Part shown: positions 50,279 through 51,579 of the stretch, piece by piece | Layout of the letters: each line of letters opens with the position of its first letter | Numbering within the stretch: position 1 is the first letter of the stretch | IMG/VR virus record: IMGVR_UViG_3300032047_000023 | Location: 1-51,579 of that record | Reading direction: 5' to 3' (one strand) | Length of the DNA: 51,579 nt | DNA from: a virus | Notes under the pieces: generated by a model | Told to the model about the DNA's origin: nothing | The model's database searches: none | What the model saw: only the letters and a program-made list of their open reading frames with translations | Translations under genes and position numbers: made by a program

Positions 50279-51579
50279 TTATGCTCCTTCTAGGTTTGCA
50301 ACTTTAGCTTCAAGGGTTTCTATTCTAGCCATAGCTTCTTGTAGTGCTTTAAAGGCTTTTATCATTAATACTGTTGTTTTTACTGACTTGAAGCCATCTT
50401 GACCGTCTTTAACAACACCGTTTAAACCAGCAGTCTCAAGTTCTTGTGCAATCCAACCTATCTGTTCTGGAGCATCATCTGCAAATTCTTCAACATCAGC
50501 GTTAAACTTATATTTTTTTACAACAGCGGCCTTAACGTCATCCCATTGTGAGTTAGCCGTTGTAATTTGCTGTTTTAATCTTTGATCAGATATAGTTCCA
50601 TATGACCCAGAACGTGTGGCAATATCACCGTCTGCTTCCATATACAAGGTAGTCGTATTAGAGGAAGGGTAGTCAGAAGTTACAACTAAAACATTATTAT
50701 TTTGTGCCGACACTGAGTTATCAAATATTGCTGTGCCACCAGAATCAATCCGCATCCTAGGATTACCATCCCCATCAGACAGCACGATGTTGTTGCTTGA
50801 GGTGCGGAGGTCTAGGCCGCCAGTGTTGCCGTTGTAGCGTCCAATGATTGTGTTGTCGTGACCTGTGGTTATTAAATCACCTGCGTTTGTACCTATAAAG
50901 GTGTTGTTGAAGCCTGTGGTGCATGAGTATCCTGCGGATTGACCAAAAAAGGCATTAAAAACATTGCCTGTATCATTAGATAAATAACCAGCTTGTCGTC
51001 CAACAAATGTGTTATAGTTTCCAGTAGCGTTAGTATACCCTGCCTGATACCCAACTGCGGTGTTGGCGATTGCGGTGGTGTTATTAGAAAGTGCTTGTGA
51101 ACCAACAGCAACATTATAACTGCCTGCAGTATTGTCGTACATACTCTGATTGCCCATACTAACATTAAACGTACCTGTAGTATTAGAGTATAATGCACGA
51201 TAACCGTGAGCATCATTATCGCTTGCTGTAGTGTTTGCATACAAGGCTTGATAACCAATGGCAGTATTTACTTCGCCTGTCGTATTACTAAACCCAGCCC
51301 GATAACCAACAGCCGTGTTGCTGCTTGCGGTGGTGTTACTTTGTAGTGCTTGGCGACCTACTGCTACATTATAAAATCCAGAAGAACAACTGTACAAAGC
51401 GGATGCACCAACAGCCACGTTATCTCCTCCAGTAGTGTTATAATACAACGCATCAAGACCTATACCTACGCTTGCCGAACCAGTTGTAGTTCCGTACATA
51501 GAATTTTTACCCAGAGCAGTGTTGTAGCTTGCAGTAGTACCTGAATATAAAGAAAATGCACCTAAAGTAGTGTTGCTTG
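50279..51579 (-). CDS. Tail fibre, C-terminal third with S74 chaperone (joined to 1-3061)
   Basis: The open frame enters from 51579 without a start codon and runs to a stop at 50279, giving about 432 residues. It starts with roughly ten YadA/Hep_Hag-like repeats (NTAVGYQAG, NVAVGSQAL and similar), which form a trimeric beta-roll likely to contact the receptor. The end is a peptidase S74 intramolecular chaperone: GTISDQRLKQQI with the self-cleavage Ser at codon 50590-50588, then IGWIAQELE and a C-terminal coiled coil (FKALQEAMARIETLEAKVANLE). The frame joins position 1 exactly. An internal ATG at 51499 is not the true start. Confidence 0.88.
   Translation of the reverse strand, partial: SNTTLGAFSLYSGTTASYNTALGKNSMYGTTTGSASVGIGLDALYYNTTGGDNVAVGASALYSCSSGFYNVAVGRQALQSNTTASSNTAVGYRAGFSNTTGEVNTAIGYQALYANTTASDNDAHGYRALYSNTTGTFNVSMGNQSMYDNTAGSYNVAVGSQALSNNTTAIANTAVGYQAGYTNATGNYNTFVGRQAGYLSNDTGNVFNAFFGQSAGYSCTTGFNNTFIGTNAGDLITTGHDNTIIGRYNGNTGGLDLRTSSNNIVLSDGDGNPRMRIDSGGTAIFDNSVSAQNNNVLVVTSDYPSSNTTTLYMEADGDIATRSGSYGTISDQRLKQQITTANSQWDDVKAAVVKKYKFNADVEEFADDAPEQIGWIAQELETAGLNGVVKDGQDGFKSVKTTVLMIKAFKALQEAMARIETLEAKVANLEGA

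Noticed and set aside
1-51579. Terminal direct repeat at the window ends
   Set aside because: First and last bases do not match each other, and the ends lie inside one gene, so they are not physical genome ends.

Overview
The window looks like the complete genome of a lytic podovirus infecting a marine bacterium, probably an alphaproteobacterium. The case rests on the gene set: a P22/T7-like head and short-tail module, a T7-like replication core (primase-helicase, family A DNA polymerase, gp2.5-like SSB, endonuclease I), and the marine set ThyX, B12-dependent ribonucleotide reductase, PhoH, MazG and metallophosphatase familiar from Roseophage SIO1-type phages. A GTA-type 3TM holin and a DUF1127 protein point to Alphaproteobacteria. 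Base composition is AT-rich. No phage RNA polymerase, integrase or recognisable repressor gene was seen. The host assignment is inference.

The sequence behaves as a circle opened inside one gene. The tail fibre runs leftward off position 1 and continues from position 51579 in the same frame (one base left at one edge, two at the other), giving a joined protein of about 1453 residues. On that circle there are two transcription blocks. A leftward late block starts at about 17.7 kb. It carries the lysis cassette (17.4-16.1 kb), small basic proteins and terminase (16.0-11.7 kb), portal, unknown virion protein, scaffold and capsid (11.7-5.4 kb), tail tube proteins and fibre (5.3 kb, through the ends, to 50.3 kb), then a HlyC-like acyltransferase, a virion lysozyme and large internal virion proteins (49.9-40.6 kb). 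A rightward early/middle block (19.35-40.5 kb) carries small unknown early genes, a zinc peptidase, tRNA-Trp, ThyX, replication and nuclease genes, RNR, PhoH and an envelope module. The blocks converge on a strong hairpin terminator at about 40.55 kb and diverge from a 1.7 kb non-coding region (17.67-19.35 kb).

The non-coding region holds three strong leftward sigma70-type promoters, 13-bp palindromes (ATACTTAAAGTAT) that recur below the rightward promoter at 24.8 kb, two sets of three direct repeats with nearly the same internal spacing (origin-like), and a candidate structured RNA. Nine promoters match TTGACA/T - 16 to 18 bp - TATAAT closely, which fits complete dependence on host RNA polymerase.

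The most unusual system is a tightly packed cassette at 37.5-40.2 kb. It encodes a secreted ClpP/SppA-fold protease-like protein, a MotA/TolQ/ExbB-like membrane channel, a MotB/ExbD-like partner with a conserved membrane Asp and a large periplasmic beta domain, another membrane protein, and a cytoplasmic ClpP. This looks like a phage-encoded, ion-driven envelope machine coupled to proteolysis. Other notable points are the HlyC-like acyltransferase, the M28/M42-like peptidase, a T7-gp4-style internal start in the primase-helicase, and a Cys-rich tail shared by two packaging-region proteins.
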